A DNA stretch of 64,000 nucleotides, taken from contig NZ_CP085041.1 of NCBI RefSeq assembly GCF_022026155.1, positions 962,306-1,026,305 on the forward strand, in the 5' to 3' direction. Every line of letters begins with the position of its first letter. Positions within the stretch are counted from its first letter, which is position 1. This DNA comes from Dissulfurimicrobium hydrothermale (GTDB lineage Bacteria; Desulfobacterota; Dissulfuribacteria; Dissulfuribacterales; Sh68). The notes under the pieces are model-generated. The model was not told where the DNA came from. It saw only the letters and a list, made by a program, of their open reading frames with translations, and ran no database searches. The position numbers were made by a program, and so were the translations under genes. Of the stretch, positions 19,704-31,881 are shown in pieces.

Positions 19704-20008
19704 AAAAGAACTCCTAATAGTCTGATTCAGCTGCGGGTCAGATAATAAACCATTTTTTTAATAACGGTTAGATGGAGATGCAGGTAAAATTTTAAAAAAT
19801 AATTTATTGCATCTCCGACTAAGATGCAAAGCCTTTGTCAAAAACATCTGATGTTAGAACAACCCTTCCGATACATCGAGCGTCGCTTGTACACCATATT
19901 ATCCATAACTGTGTATTTGCGTAGCGGATTGTTGCGGGCAAGGCCGTATGGGATATATAATATAAATTTGATTGTTGACCACTCGGCCTTGAAATTTTAT
20001 TTTAGTCT
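19704..20008. other. Intergenic region between methyltransferase and queH
   Basis: About 305 bases, AT-rich, with no gene I can support. It has a 9-bp inverted repeat, GGAGATGCA (19774-19782) and TGCATCTCC (19808-19816), around an AT-rich 25-base loop, and a good promoter for queH at its end. The methyltransferase promoter should also lie here. Confidence 0.6.
19975..20003 (+). promoter_or_regulatory. Sigma-70-like promoter immediately before queH
   Basis: TTGACC (19975-19980), 17 bases, then TATTTT (19998-20003). The queH ATG begins 6 bases after the -10 box, so a transcript starting at the normal distance would have little or no leader. No ribosome-binding site is visible before this ATG. 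Confidence 0.45.
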
Positions 20009-20599
20009 ATGGATTTGATGATTCATATATGCTGTGGTCCTTGCCTCGCCTATCCGGCTGATGTTTTGAAGAAACAAGGGGTGGATGCAGTGGGCTATTT
20101 TTATAACCCGAACATACACCCATTCACAGAGCTTGAAAAAAGACTGGAGGCCCTCAAGACAGTCGCCGAGACCTATGGGTTGCCTGTTATCCATGACGAA
20201 GAGATCTATGGACTCGAGACATGGCTTGTTGAGATGGGCGGGAGATTCAAGGTCGATGAAAGATGTCCAGTCTGCTACAGGATGCGCGTGGAAAAGGCTG
20301 CAAAAAAGGCTGCGGAGTTAGGAGTTCCATATTACACTACAACGCTCCTTTACAGCAGGTACCAACGCCATGGACTCATACGCGAGATAGGCGATGAGGC
20401 TGGCAGGCGTTATGGTGTAGTATTCTATTACCAAGACTTTCGCAGTGGATGGAATGAAGGTATAGCCATTTCAAAGAGGCTTGGTATATACAGACAACCC
20501 TATTGCGGCTGTATCTTCAGCGAGGCAGAACGTTATGCTAAAAGGATAAAGAGGCTCAGGGGAGATTTTTCGGCCAGAAATCAAATTGCAGGTTTATAA
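20009..20599 (+). CDS. queH: Epoxyqueuosine reductase QueH
   Basis: A 196-aa enzyme for the last step of queuosine synthesis in tRNA (epoxyqueuosine to queuosine), the non-homologous replacement of QueG (DUF208). It has the diagnostic HICCGPC motif near the N-terminus, a CPVCY pair near residue 90 and QPYCGCIFSE near the end; these cysteines bind the 4Fe-4S cluster and a second metal. A second Met three codons in (20018) is an alternative start. Tgt, which acts earlier in the same pathway, is encoded nearby at 22545. The next gene begins 6 bases after the stop. Confidence 0.93.
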   Translation: MDLMIHICCGPCLAYPADVLKKQGVDAVGYFYNPNIHPFTELEKRLEALKTVAETYGLPVIHDEEIYGLETWLVEMGGRFKVDERCPVCYRMRVEKAAKKAAELGVPYYTTTLLYSRYQRHGLIREIGDEAGRRYGVVFYYQDFRSGWNEGIAISKRLGIYRQPYCGCIFSEAERYAKRIKRLRGDFSARNQIAGL

Positions 20600-20605
20600 G
20601 TAAAG

Positions 20606-20827
20606 ATGAATATCATTCCTGAATTTGGAAAGACGCTTATAATAATTGGTGTATTACTTGCAGTCATAGGATTTGTCATGATCTTCGGGCCTAAGATTCC
20701 ATATCTTGGTAGATTGCCTGGGGATATTGTCATTAGGCGAGAAAATTTTATCTTTTATTTTCCGCTCGCTACATCTATTATAATAAGTATAATTCTTACC
20801 ATAATATTTTCTATATTCCGTAGATGA
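20606..20827 (+). CDS. DUF2905 small membrane protein
   Basis: A 73-aa protein with two hydrophobic helices (about 8-28 and 50-70) joined by the conserved loop IPYLGRLPGDIVIRRENF, which marks the DUF2905 family. The family has no assigned function that I know of. It is translated between queH and the Rieske gene, 6 bases after the former and overlapping the latter by 4 (ATGA), so it belongs to this operon. Confidence 0.88.
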   Translation: MNIIPEFGKTLIIIGVLLAVIGFVMIFGPKIPYLGRLPGDIVIRRENFIFYFPLATSIIISIILTIIFSIFRR

Positions 20828-21228
20828 ACCGGAGATATCTGCTCAAAAAGGCCGCAAAATGGGGCCTGGCGGCCGTTTTTGCCTATCCGATATATGCCTT
20901 TGTGTCATATGTAAGGCTCCGTCCACCGAAAGAGGTGAAGGTGCACACAAGGCCCAAAGGCGATGAGCCGGTCATGGAGGCCGAGTTTGCCTTGTTTGAG
21001 ACGCCGGAGGGGCCGATAGCCGTCTCCAGGCAATGCACCCATCTTGGGTGCACTATCAATTACATGGGGCGCAAGAAAGGCTTTGTGTGTCCATGTCATC
21101 AGAGCCACTTTTCATGGGACGGGAGATATATCTCAGGCCCTGCAAAAAAGGACCTCCCGCGGTTCGCCGTAAAGAAGCTTGCAGGCAAGGGCGGGTATAT
21201 AGTAGAGATACCGCGGGGGTTGCCTTGA
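20824..21228 (+). CDS. Rieske 2Fe-2S protein of a cytochrome bc/b6f-like complex
   Basis: A 134-aa protein. The N-terminus is a Tat-type signal anchor (NRRYLLKKAAKW followed by a hydrophobic segment), so it should be folded in the cytoplasm and exported by Tat. The Rieske fold follows with CTHLGC and CPCHQSHF, giving two Cys and two His cluster ligands plus both disulfide cysteines. The usual Gly after the second His is Gln here (CHQS, not CHGS). It would carry electrons from quinol at the outer face of the membrane. It is coupled to cytochrome b downstream and overlaps the DUF2905 gene by 4 bases. Confidence 0.92.
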   Translation: MNRRYLLKKAAKWGLAAVFAYPIYAFVSYVRLRPPKEVKVHTRPKGDEPVMEAEFALFETPEGPIAVSRQCTHLGCTINYMGRKKGFVCPCHQSHFSWDGRYISGPAKKDLPRFAVKKLAGKGGYIVEIPRGLP

Positions 21229-22058
21229 CCTCCTTTGGACGTGTGGGTGAGCTTACAACATCCACCCTTCTTGTTTCAATCCTTTCGGGCCTTGTGGTGG
21301 CGTATCAATACGAAGTGGCGGATCCATTTATATCGTGTGCTGCGATGGAGGCCCTCATTCCGTTTGGTCCATTTTTCAGGGCGCTCCATTTTTGGTCGAG
21401 CCAGGCATTCTTGCTCCTCTTGGGTCTTCATATAGTACAATCCATTCCAAGGCTATCCATTATCTACGCCACGGTGGAGGGTCGTATCTACTGGACCGTT
21501 TTGGTCGTTTGTCTTGTGCCCCCTGCGGTATTTGCGCTGTTTACAGGCTATGTCTTGAGGTGGGATGCGACTGGTAAGGCGGCTGGCATGATTGCGGAGC
21601 ACCTGCTTTTAGACATACCGGTGCTTGGCCGTACACTTGACCGTTTTTTTGTGGCCATTGCCAATGAAGGGCTGAACAGAGTCTATGCAGTGCATATACT
21701 CCTTGCCGCAATACTTTGGGGTATAGGGACATGGTATCATACAAAACGGGTGTTTTTAAGGTGGTGGGCATGGTTCGCAGTTCTTATAGCATCTGGTTTC
21801 GTAAGTCTTATTTTTCATGCCCCCATAGACCTCCCGCAGCAGGCGTCAGGCCTTATCAAGGGTCCATGGTTTTTCCTCGGGGTGCAGGAGCTCTTGAGAT
21901 ATTTGCCCCCTGTTGTAGCGGGTGTCATCTATCCTGTCATGCCCGTTTTTGCCCTTGCAGTCCTTGCCTGGGTCAGGGACAAGAGACCATGGCTATGGTT
22001 TATCGCAGGTTGGGGGCTGACCTATCTAGGGCTTCTTCTTTTGATGAGCATCAGATGA
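21225..22058 (+). CDS. Cytochrome b (b6-like), quinol oxidase subunit
   Basis: A 277-aa membrane protein with about seven helices. Haem ligands: two His 14 apart in helix B (HFWSSQAFLLLLGLH) and two His 15 apart in helix D (HILLAAILWGIGTWYH); the 15 spacing is that of cytochrome b6. A shortened subunit-IV-like end contains KGPWFFLGVQELL where bc complexes have a PEWY motif. I place the start at TTG 21225, overlapping the Rieske stop as TTGA; the frame opens further upstream inside the Rieske gene. No cytochrome c1/f gene follows, so the electron acceptor is unknown. Confidence 0.87.
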   Translation: MTSFGRVGELTTSTLLVSILSGLVVAYQYEVADPFISCAAMEALIPFGPFFRALHFWSSQAFLLLLGLHIVQSIPRLSIIYATVEGRIYWTVLVVCLVPPAVFALFTGYVLRWDATGKAAGMIAEHLLLDIPVLGRTLDRFFVAIANEGLNRVYAVHILLAAILWGIGTWYHTKRVFLRWWAWFAVLIASGFVSLIFHAPIDLPQQASGLIKGPWFFLGVQELLRYLPPVVAGVIYPVMPVFALAVLAWVRDKRPWLWFIAGWGLTYLGLLLLMSIR

Positions 22059-22206
22059 CAGATCCGCACACCGATCCTCTTTTGTAAAGGTAGAGGTGGA
22101 TTGCTGCATAGGGTCTCCCAAAGGAACTGTTATGGATGGTCCATGGAGTCGTTCTAGGCAGAACCAAATCCAGAAATCTTTGCAGCGTAATTGATCGGTG
22201 CAGCCT

Positions 22207-25156
<2,950 letters not shown>

Positions 25157-25358
25157 TTATAAACCTTTATAAAAGCATAAAAGACCATGCCGATCATCAT
25201 TTTTGTGGCATGTGAGTCTCGAAATTTTTTGCATAGTAGCTGCCTACACCTTGTGTGGCAAGACAAAACGGCATGGCATTGATTGAAAAAATTTCTCATG
25301 TTGGACTATGATCCGTAAGGGTTGGTTAAACGCGTCCATTATCCGGCTTAAAGGGGCA

Positions 25359-28300
25359 TTAGAGAAAGATGCCAGCTGCATCCGCAAGCCCCCTTATCGC
25401 TGTTTTTATATCTGAAAGTGATGCCGGTCTACCCTTGTTTTCTTTGAGTTTGAGCGTGAGCCTTCCATCAGGGAGGCTGCCGTAACGTCCTCTTTTTTGC
25501 ACCTCTTCCAGCAATTTTTCAGGATTTGGCGGACCATTCGGTCCGAATGCAAGCACAAGAGACTCAATCTCGCCTGATGATGTGCCGCTCCTGTCCAGTC
25601 TGACGCAGTTTAAGGCCTTTAAAAGGCGCTTTATGGCCATGACTTCGAAAAGGGACAAGACCTCATTTGGAGGTCGGCCGAACCTGTCTTCAAGTTCCTG
25701 TAAAAATTCTTCTGCATCGCGGTCATCTTCGAGCCTTGAGAACCTTCGATAGAGCCTCAGGCGTTCCTCTACGTCAGGGCAATACTCATCCGGTATGAAT
25801 GCGGCCGCTTTAAGGTTGACCTCCGGGTCAATATTGTCCTTTGGCGGGAGGCCCTTGATCTCATCCACGGCGGATTGCAGTAAGTCTAGATAGAGTTCGT
25901 AGCCCACATCTACGATCTGGCCAGACTGGGCGAGCCCCAGGATATTCCCTGCGCCCCTGATCCTCAGATCCTCCATGGCGAGCATGAACCCACTGCCCGA
26001 AGCAGCGGCCTCCATGACGGCCTTCAGTCTCTTTTGTGTCTCCTGTGTCAGGTCTTCTATGCGCTGGACCAGAAGATATGCATAGGCCTGTTCGCTTGAT
26101 CTGCCGACCCTGCCTCTCAATTGATAGAGGTCGGCTATTCCAAGGGTGTCGGCCCTGTTTATGATTATAGTGTTGGCGGATGGTATGTCTATGCCTGATT
26201 CGATTATAGTGGTACAGATCAGGCAGTCCGTCTCACCCCTTACGAAGCGGATCATGATGTCTTCAAGGGTCTCTGCATCCATCCTGCCGTGGGCCGTCTC
26301 GACCCTTGCCTTCGGGACGAGCCTTCGGATGTGATCCGCTATCCGCTCGATCCCTTTTACCCTGTTATGTATGAAAAAGACCTGTCCACCCCGCTTAAGT
26401 TCCTTTTCTATCGCCTCTTTTATGAGAGAATCATCAAATTCAGCAAGGAATGTCTTTATCGGCAGTCGTTCCCTTGGCGGAGTCTTGATGACAGAGATGT
26501 CTCTCAGACCGAGGAGTGAGAGCTGGAGCGTCCTCGGGATGGGAGTGGCGGTCATGGTCAGGCAGTCGACGTCCTGTTTGAGCCTTTTCAGACGTTCCTT
26601 GTGTCTAACCCCGAAGCGGTGCTCCTCGTCCACTATCAAAAGCCCAAGGTCTTTAAAGCGGACGTCGGCTCCAAGGAGCCTGTGGGTGCCGACCAAGATG
26701 TCAATGAGGCCCTGTCTGGTCTTTTCGAGGATCTCTCTTTGCTCCTGCGCTGACTTTAGCCTGCTAAGTGCAGCTATGGTGACCGGAAATTTAGAAAATC
26801 TCTGCCTGAATGTCCGTTCGTGCTGTTCGGCCAGAAGCGTTGTGGGGACCAGCACCGCCACCTGTTTGTTGTCGCAGACTGCCTTGAACGCCGCACGCAC
26901 CGCCACTTCTGTCTTGCCGAAGCCGACATCCCCGCAAAGTAGTCTGTCCATGGGCCTCGGGCGCTGAAGGTCATTGATGACTTCTTCGATTGAGGCGGCT
27001 TGATCTTCCGTCTCTTCATAGGGAAAGGCTGCCTCAAACTGCCTAAACATCGCATCGGGCGGCGAAAAGGCATACCCTTCGCGTGTCATCCTTTCGGCAT
27101 ACAACTCCACCAGTTCGTGCGCTACCGCATAGACTGCCTTCTTTGTCTTTTGTTTGGCGAGCTGCCAGCTGGCGCCACCAAGCCTGTCAAGCCTTGGCTC
27201 CCTGCCTTCTATCCCGATATAACGCTGGATGAGTCCCAAACGGTCGATCGGCAGGTAGAGCTTGTCCATATCCCTGTACTCAAGGTGCAGATATTCGCCC
27301 GGTATGCCACCTGCCTCAAGCCTGACAAGCCCCTTGTATATCCCAATGCCATGGTCCCTGTGGACCACAAAGTTGCCCGGCCTGAGTTCTTCAAAGACCA
27401 CTTCTTCTATGCCTGCCTGTCTTTTCTTTTGAATGGGCCGCCTCGAAGGCGCCTTGGAGCCTAGGAGTTCATCTTCTGTTATAAATACAAGCGGGACCGA
27501 TAAAGATGGGATGACAAAGCCCGACGATAGTCCACCACAGTATATCTCTAGCCCGGGCCCATTTGGTTCTTCAGTAAATGGAGCATTCTTTACGGAGTCA
27601 GGGATGAGGCCCTTCATCCAATCGTAGAGGTTGAAGATCTCTCTAAGCTTTCTGCCCTGGCGCTCACCAGGCGCCGCTATCGTCACCCGGCATCCTTCAT
27701 CGATCAGGTCTTTAAGCCTTTCAAGCGTCGGTCCTAGCAGTTCTTCACCCTTTTTGCTGCCCCTAACGACAGGCGTGATGGACGGTCTCGTGGCGCCGAT
27801 GGTGATGGGTTCCATCTTCGATGTAGGGATTCCGAAGGCACGGATGTCTGATGGCGATTCTATCTTTATGTCCCTTAGGATGATGTCGGTCCTGTCTCTG
27901 ATCCACGAGGATACGACCTCTTTTTTAATAAAGAGTTCGTCGAATTGGGCCATAATCCTTTGCGACCCGAGGGCTGCCTTGTGGTTGCTGCGTGCGTTCA
28001 GGAGGAAGGAATCAATGACTTGTTCGAGCGAGTCAGGATCTTCGAGCGCCAAAATCCCATCTTCTGGGAAAAAGTCCTTGATGGAAGAAGGTGTCTTGTA
28101 AATAATTGGGATCAGGGTGAGCGCCCCCTCAGCGAGCCTTTTTGATTCAAGTTGTTGGATGGTTTCAGTTAATTGCCCGGAAGGCCAGTCAAGATGCTGG
28201 GCGCGTTCTATGATTTCATGTTGCGCCTTCTCAATGAGATTGTCATCAAAAACAATCTCGCCCGCAGGCAGGAGTGTCAATGCATCGATCTTCTCGATGG

Positions 28301-28919
28301 ATCGCTGTGACGCTGGGTCAAAGAGGTTTATTTCCTCCACCATGTCGCCGAAGAAGTCGATCCTTGCCGGAAATTGCCCTGAATACAGGATGGGAGGGGG
28401 GAAGACATCTAATATCCCGCCGCGCACGCTGAATTCTCCTCTGGATCTGACGTTCGTCTGCCGTTCATAACCTGACTTTATAAGCCAAGAGATCAGGGCC
28501 TCTCGGTCCGTCTCCTCGCCGGTTTCTATATATTCTACTGATCTGATAAGTATGTCTCTGGAGATGGTGAGCTCGGACAAGGCCTGAACAGGGGCTACGG
28601 CAATGTATGGGCCGTCAAGGGTCGCCATCTGATATAGGATTGAGATGCGGTTTGCCATGGTCTCATAGTTGGGGATGACGGGCATAAAAGGCATAAAGTC
28701 ATGGAGATGATAGACAAAGACAGGCAGATCTGTAAAAAATGTCAGGTCCATCCCCATCTCTTCGGCCCTTCTCGGCCCGGAAGTGATATAAAGAACAGCG
28801 CGGCCTGTGACCTTGGCAAGCCTTGAAATCAGCCATGATGGGGCGCTTGTGCAGAGACCGTTAAGTTCGAGGATCCTGTCTCGTTTTTTTATTCGGGTTG
28901 ATAATTCCGTTAAATCCAT
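25359..28919 (-). CDS. mfd: Transcription-repair coupling factor Mfd
   Basis: An 1186-aa DNA translocase that removes RNA polymerase stalled at lesions and recruits UvrA. The UvrB-like region (about 1-400) is followed by the RNA-polymerase-interacting domain (about 460-560: GNFVVHRDHGIGIYKG; YLPIDRLGLIQRY). The RecG-like helicase motor has Walker A GDVGFGKTEVA, the DEEHRFG box and QLRGRVGRS. A C-terminal TRCF domain ends the protein. The length is normal. It is transcribed alone, about 200 bases before mpl, and divergently from the sigma-54 activator gene. Confidence 0.97.
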   Translation of the reverse strand: MDLTELSTRIKKRDRILELNGLCTSAPSWLISRLAKVTGRAVLYITSGPRRAEEMGMDLTFFTDLPVFVYHLHDFMPFMPVIPNYETMANRISILYQMATLDGPYIAVAPVQALSELTISRDILIRSVEYIETGEETDREALISWLIKSGYERQTNVRSRGEFSVRGGILDVFPPPILYSGQFPARIDFFGDMVEEINLFDPASQRSIEKIDALTLLPAGEIVFDDNLIEKAQHEIIERAQHLDWPSGQLTETIQQLESKRLAEGALTLIPIIYKTPSSIKDFFPEDGILALEDPDSLEQVIDSFLLNARSNHKAALGSQRIMAQFDELFIKKEVVSSWIRDRTDIILRDIKIESPSDIRAFGIPTSKMEPITIGATRPSITPVVRGSKKGEELLGPTLERLKDLIDEGCRVTIAAPGERQGRKLREIFNLYDWMKGLIPDSVKNAPFTEEPNGPGLEIYCGGLSSGFVIPSLSVPLVFITEDELLGSKAPSRRPIQKKRQAGIEEVVFEELRPGNFVVHRDHGIGIYKGLVRLEAGGIPGEYLHLEYRDMDKLYLPIDRLGLIQRYIGIEGREPRLDRLGGASWQLAKQKTKKAVYAVAHELVELYAERMTREGYAFSPPDAMFRQFEAAFPYEETEDQAASIEEVINDLQRPRPMDRLLCGDVGFGKTEVAVRAAFKAVCDNKQVAVLVPTTLLAEQHERTFRQRFSKFPVTIAALSRLKSAQEQREILEKTRQGLIDILVGTHRLLGADVRFKDLGLLIVDEEHRFGVRHKERLKRLKQDVDCLTMTATPIPRTLQLSLLGLRDISVIKTPPRERLPIKTFLAEFDDSLIKEAIEKELKRGGQVFFIHNRVKGIERIADHIRRLVPKARVETAHGRMDAETLEDIMIRFVRGETDCLICTTIIESGIDIPSANTIIINRADTLGIADLYQLRGRVGRSSEQAYAYLLVQRIEDLTQETQKRLKAVMEAAASGSGFMLAMEDLRIRGAGNILGLAQSGQIVDVGYELYLDLLQSAVDEIKGLPPKDNIDPEVNLKAAAFIPDEYCPDVEERLRLYRRFSRLEDDRDAEEFLQELEDRFGRPPNEVLSLFEVMAIKRLLKALNCVRLDRSGTSSGEIESLVLAFGPNGPPNPEKLLEEVQKRGRYGSLPDGRLTLKLKENKGRPASLSDIKTAIRGLADAAGIFL

Positions 28920-29144
28920 TTTGTACTCGGTCTGTTCTTGAAAGTATGCGGTTTCATGTTTAATTATGAAAAAGACTATTCGCCATGCCTGGCGTTCTAT
29001 TCATGTATTCAAAGAGAGGCTGCTTTTGTAGTCAAGCCCTGATATTACCGTTAGATGTCTTTGCCTATCTAGATGTAGGTTTTTGTCAGGCGTCGGTGTT
29101 GGACGGGCTGTCGGTTTAAGCGTTTGGTCTGGGGAGCAAGTTAA

Positions 29145-31286
29145 ATGTCAGAGAACGAAGGAAGGATTGAAAAACAGCTGGCCACAAAAACCGTTCGTCC
29201 AAATGACGCCCTGTTTATTGTGAATGCAAACTGCAAGGTCATATACTTCAATGAGGCCGCCAAGAGGTTTACAGGCCTTGGATTTGCAGACCTCATGGGT
29301 GCGGATTTCAAATCATTATTTATAAAGAAGGCCGACGAACAGCTTCCATGTATCTGTGATGATATACAGGCCGGGCGAGTTATTCGCAACCGCCGCGTAT
29401 TCTTTTCGGAGAAGGTCAGGAGAGAAAGGGAGGCCATGTTCATGACCGTCCTCCCTTGTTTTAACGAGGAAGACGGGTTTGATGGGGCGGTTGTTCTCCT
29501 CAGAAACTCTGTGGATGAGACTGTGATATCCGAGTTGGCCCTTGAGAGTATAGCAGATGGTGTATTTGCGGTGGACAAGGATTGGCGGATAAGATCGTTT
29601 AATTCTGCCGCGGAAAAGATTACTGGCTGGTCTAAAGAAGAGGCGATAGGCAAGCGGTGCAGCGAGGTGTTCCACTCAAACATATGTGAGGCCGGACATA
29701 TCCAAAAGGCGCTCGGGCAGATAGCGCGATGTTATCCGTTTAATACGGAGGTGTGTGAGACCAGATGCATCCTGGCCAAAAGCATCGAGATACAACGGCC
29801 TATAGCCAATGAAACCATCTTTATAAAGAGGCGGGACGGACGCAGTTTACCTGTTAGCATAAGCGCTGCGCCGCTCCTGGACAATACAGGGGACGTGATA
29901 GGCGGCGTCGAGACCTTCAGGGATATCACATCCGAGGTGGAGCGCAAGCTGATCCTTGAGAGCATAGCAGATGGGGTCTTTACCGTGGACAAAGATTGGC
30001 GGATCACGTCTTTTAATCGGGCCGCGGAGAATATCACGGGCTACACCGCCGAAGAGGCCATCGGTAGGCACTGTCATGAGATATTTCAATCGAGTATCTG
30101 CGGCGAGGCCTGTGCCCTTGCAAACAGCATAAAGAATAAGACCCCAGTACGCAACAGATCGATCTTCATAAGGCACAAGAGCGGCAAAAACATCTCGATC
30201 AGCATAAGCGCTGCGCCGCTCCTGGACAATACAGGGGACGTGATAGGCGGCGTCGAGACCTTCAGGGATATAAGCGCCATCATGACCCTCCGTAAGGAGA
30301 TCACGAAGCGCTATACATTCGGCGATATCATAAGTAAGAGCGCCATAATGAGAAGGAGGGTGTTTGATATCCTGCCTGATATTGCAAGGAGCGACAGCAA
30401 CGTCTTGATACTCGGTGAGAGTGGGACAGGAAAGGAATTGGTGGCCAGGGCCATTCACAATTTTTCGAGGCGCATGAAAGGGCCATTTGTGGCAGTGAAC
30501 TGCGGGGCGCTGCCTGACACCCTCCTTGAATCCGAACTTTTTGGCTACAAGGCTGGGGCCTTTACTGACGCAAAGAAAGACAGGCCGGGCCGGTTTGCTG
30601 CGGCGGAGAAGGGTACACTTTTTCTTGATGAGATAGGAGACATCTCCCAGGCCCTTCAGGTTAAACTCTTGAGGGTGCTCCAAGACAAAGTCTACGAGCC
30701 GCTCGGATCAAACAGGCCGGTGAAGGCCGATGTCCGGATATTGGCGGCCACGAATCGGGATCTCGGCGAACTAGTCAGGGAAGGCAGGTTCAGGGAAGAC
30801 CTTTATTACCGTCTGAACGTGGTAAAGATACAGCTTCCACCCCTTCGGGAACGCAAGGAGGACATCCCTCTTTTGATTGAGCACTTTATAGCGAAGTTCA
30901 ACGCCCAAAAGGAGAAGGAGATAACCGGGATATCCCAGGAGGCCGTCGATAGGCTTATGCAATATGACTTTCCTGGCAATATACGCGAGCTTGAAAATAT
31001 AATAGAATATGCCTTTATCCTTTGTCACGATGGAATGATCCAACTCCAACACCTGCCGGAGCCATTTTGTCAGAAGACCAATGAAGAGCTCTTGCCGGCC
31101 ATTGATTCAAACAAGCCGCTAGGCCTCGATGAAATAGAAAAGATCGCGATCACCAAGGCCCTTGAGCGCAACAACTGGCGGCGTCTGGCTACATGCAGGG
31201 AGCTTGGGATTTCAAAAGATACACTCAGGCGCAAGATCCAGCGTTACGGCATAGAGGCGCCGATAGAGGTGCCAGGAGAGGAATAG
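29145..31286 (+). CDS. PAS-domain sigma-54-dependent transcriptional activator
   Basis: A 713-aa regulator. Three PAS domains (about 15-110, 125-260, 265-375) are rich in Cys (SNICEAG, CETRCILA, SSICGEACALAN), which suggests redox or metal sensing. The AAA+ domain (about 395-630) has Walker A GESGTGKE, and GAFTDA in place of the usual GAFTGA loop, which contacts sigma-54. It also has Walker B LFLDEIGD and an arginine-finger region. A Fis-type HTH ends the protein (ELGISKDTLRRKIQRYG). PAS2 and PAS3 arose by duplication and share 71 identical bases. No receiver domain is present. A nearby target could be the operon at 32198. Confidence 0.93.
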   Translation: MSENEGRIEKQLATKTVRPNDALFIVNANCKVIYFNEAAKRFTGLGFADLMGADFKSLFIKKADEQLPCICDDIQAGRVIRNRRVFFSEKVRREREAMFMTVLPCFNEEDGFDGAVVLLRNSVDETVISELALESIADGVFAVDKDWRIRSFNSAAEKITGWSKEEAIGKRCSEVFHSNICEAGHIQKALGQIARCYPFNTEVCETRCILAKSIEIQRPIANETIFIKRRDGRSLPVSISAAPLLDNTGDVIGGVETFRDITSEVERKLILESIADGVFTVDKDWRITSFNRAAENITGYTAEEAIGRHCHEIFQSSICGEACALANSIKNKTPVRNRSIFIRHKSGKNISISISAAPLLDNTGDVIGGVETFRDISAIMTLRKEITKRYTFGDIISKSAIMRRRVFDILPDIARSDSNVLILGESGTGKELVARAIHNFSRRMKGPFVAVNCGALPDTLLESELFGYKAGAFTDAKKDRPGRFAAAEKGTLFLDEIGDISQALQVKLLRVLQDKVYEPLGSNRPVKADVRILAATNRDLGELVREGRFREDLYYRLNVVKIQLPPLRERKEDIPLLIEHFIAKFNAQKEKEITGISQEAVDRLMQYDFPGNIRELENIIEYAFILCHDGMIQLQHLPEPFCQKTNEELLPAIDSNKPLGLDEIEKIAITKALERNNWRRLATCRELGISKDTLRRKIQRYGIEAPIEVPGEE
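29856..29926 (+). repeat. 71-bp direct repeat, copy 1 (PAS2 end)
   Basis: Identical over 71 bases to 30201-30271. It encodes the end of the second PAS domain (SISAAPLLDNTGD and following). Confidence 0.95.
30201..30271 (+). repeat. 71-bp direct repeat, copy 2 (PAS3 end)
   Basis: Second copy, 345 bases downstream of the first and in the same frame; 345 is a multiple of 3, so loss by recombination would remove one PAS unit cleanly. Confidence 0.95.
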
Positions 31287-31406
31287 ATGTCTTGTTTGTC
31301 CTCATGGTCTGGGTGCGATACTGCAAGGTTTTGGAATTTATGTTTGTGGTTGCAACGTAGGTAAAAAGATCAGTGGGGCGGCAAGACGGTTTTCCCATCT
31401 ATTGGT

Positions 31407-31423
31407 CGTCTGGCCGGCAGACG
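31407..31423. terminator. Hairpin between two convergent genes
   Basis: CGTCTG (31407-31412), loop GCCGG, CAGACG (31418-31423). It lies between the sigma-54 activator stop and the merR1 stop, where transcription from both sides should end. No T run follows on either strand, so termination is only possible. Confidence 0.3.
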
Positions 31424-31464
31424 GTCGCTATGGACAGGTCTTGCGATTATAGATGAACTGTGAG

Positions 31465-31812
31465 TTATGTATCATCGGTTGAGAAATCTATTTTGCCGCC
31501 GCACGTTTCGTGGATTTCAGGTGGGCATCCGGCGACCTTCCAGCAGGGCATGACCTCCAGAAGACGTTTTATCCCAGGGATGCTGATTCCTTCTTCGTGG
31601 ATCAAAGTGCGCAGACATGTTATCCATTGGATGTCGTTTTGTGAATAAAGCCTCCTGGCCCCGCCGTATTTAGGTCTTATCAGCCCTTCTGTTTCATATA
31701 TTCTGAGCGTCCTAGGATGCACGCCTATCATGCGCGCCGCAACCCCTATTGGATATATAGGAGTCTGCGGATCCGGGAAGTCGGTTTGTCTTTTGGGTCT
31801 GATTTTTGCCAT
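31465..31812 (-). CDS. MerR-family regulator with C-x5-C-x7-C motif (paralogue 1)
   Basis: A 115-aa MerR-type regulator. The winged HTH (about 18-85) reads YPIGVAARMIGVHPRTLRIYE, then EGLIRP and ARRLYSQNDIQWITC. After a short helix the C-terminus has PCWKVAGCPPEIHETC, that is C-x5-C-x7-C. With the Cys in WITC this gives four cysteines, all shared with the paralogue at 33845. These could bind a metal or Fe-S cluster, or react with sulfur species (inference). It is transcribed away from the NrfD operon, with a -35-like box and a perfect palindrome upstream that suggest autoregulation. Confidence 0.88.
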   Translation of the reverse strand: MAKIRPKRQTDFPDPQTPIYPIGVAARMIGVHPRTLRIYETEGLIRPKYGGARRLYSQNDIQWITCLRTLIHEEGISIPGIKRLLEVMPCWKVAGCPPEIHETCGGKIDFSTDDT

Positions 31813-31862
31813 TTCGCATTTTTATTTGTCTTAAATTTAAAAAAGTTGTAATTATTAATTCC

Positions 31863-31881
31863 TTTAATATTGAATATTAAA
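31863..31881. promoter_or_regulatory. Perfect 19-bp palindrome, candidate MerR1 operator
   Basis: TTTAATATTGAATATTAAA, two 9-base arms around a central G at 31872. On the minus strand it begins a few bases after a TTGACA box (31889-31884), so a bound protein would control merR1 itself. Confidence 0.45.

Noticed and set aside
30541-30580. GAFTDA instead of GAFTGA as a sign of a defective sigma-54 activator
   Set aside because: The Thr that contacts sigma-54 is kept, and as I recall this variant is common in PAS-type activators of this lineage, so no defect is claimed.
29847-30683. Minus-strand ORF of 278 codons with an internal repeat
   Set aside because: The repeat is only the antisense of the duplicated PAS domains of the sigma-54 activator.
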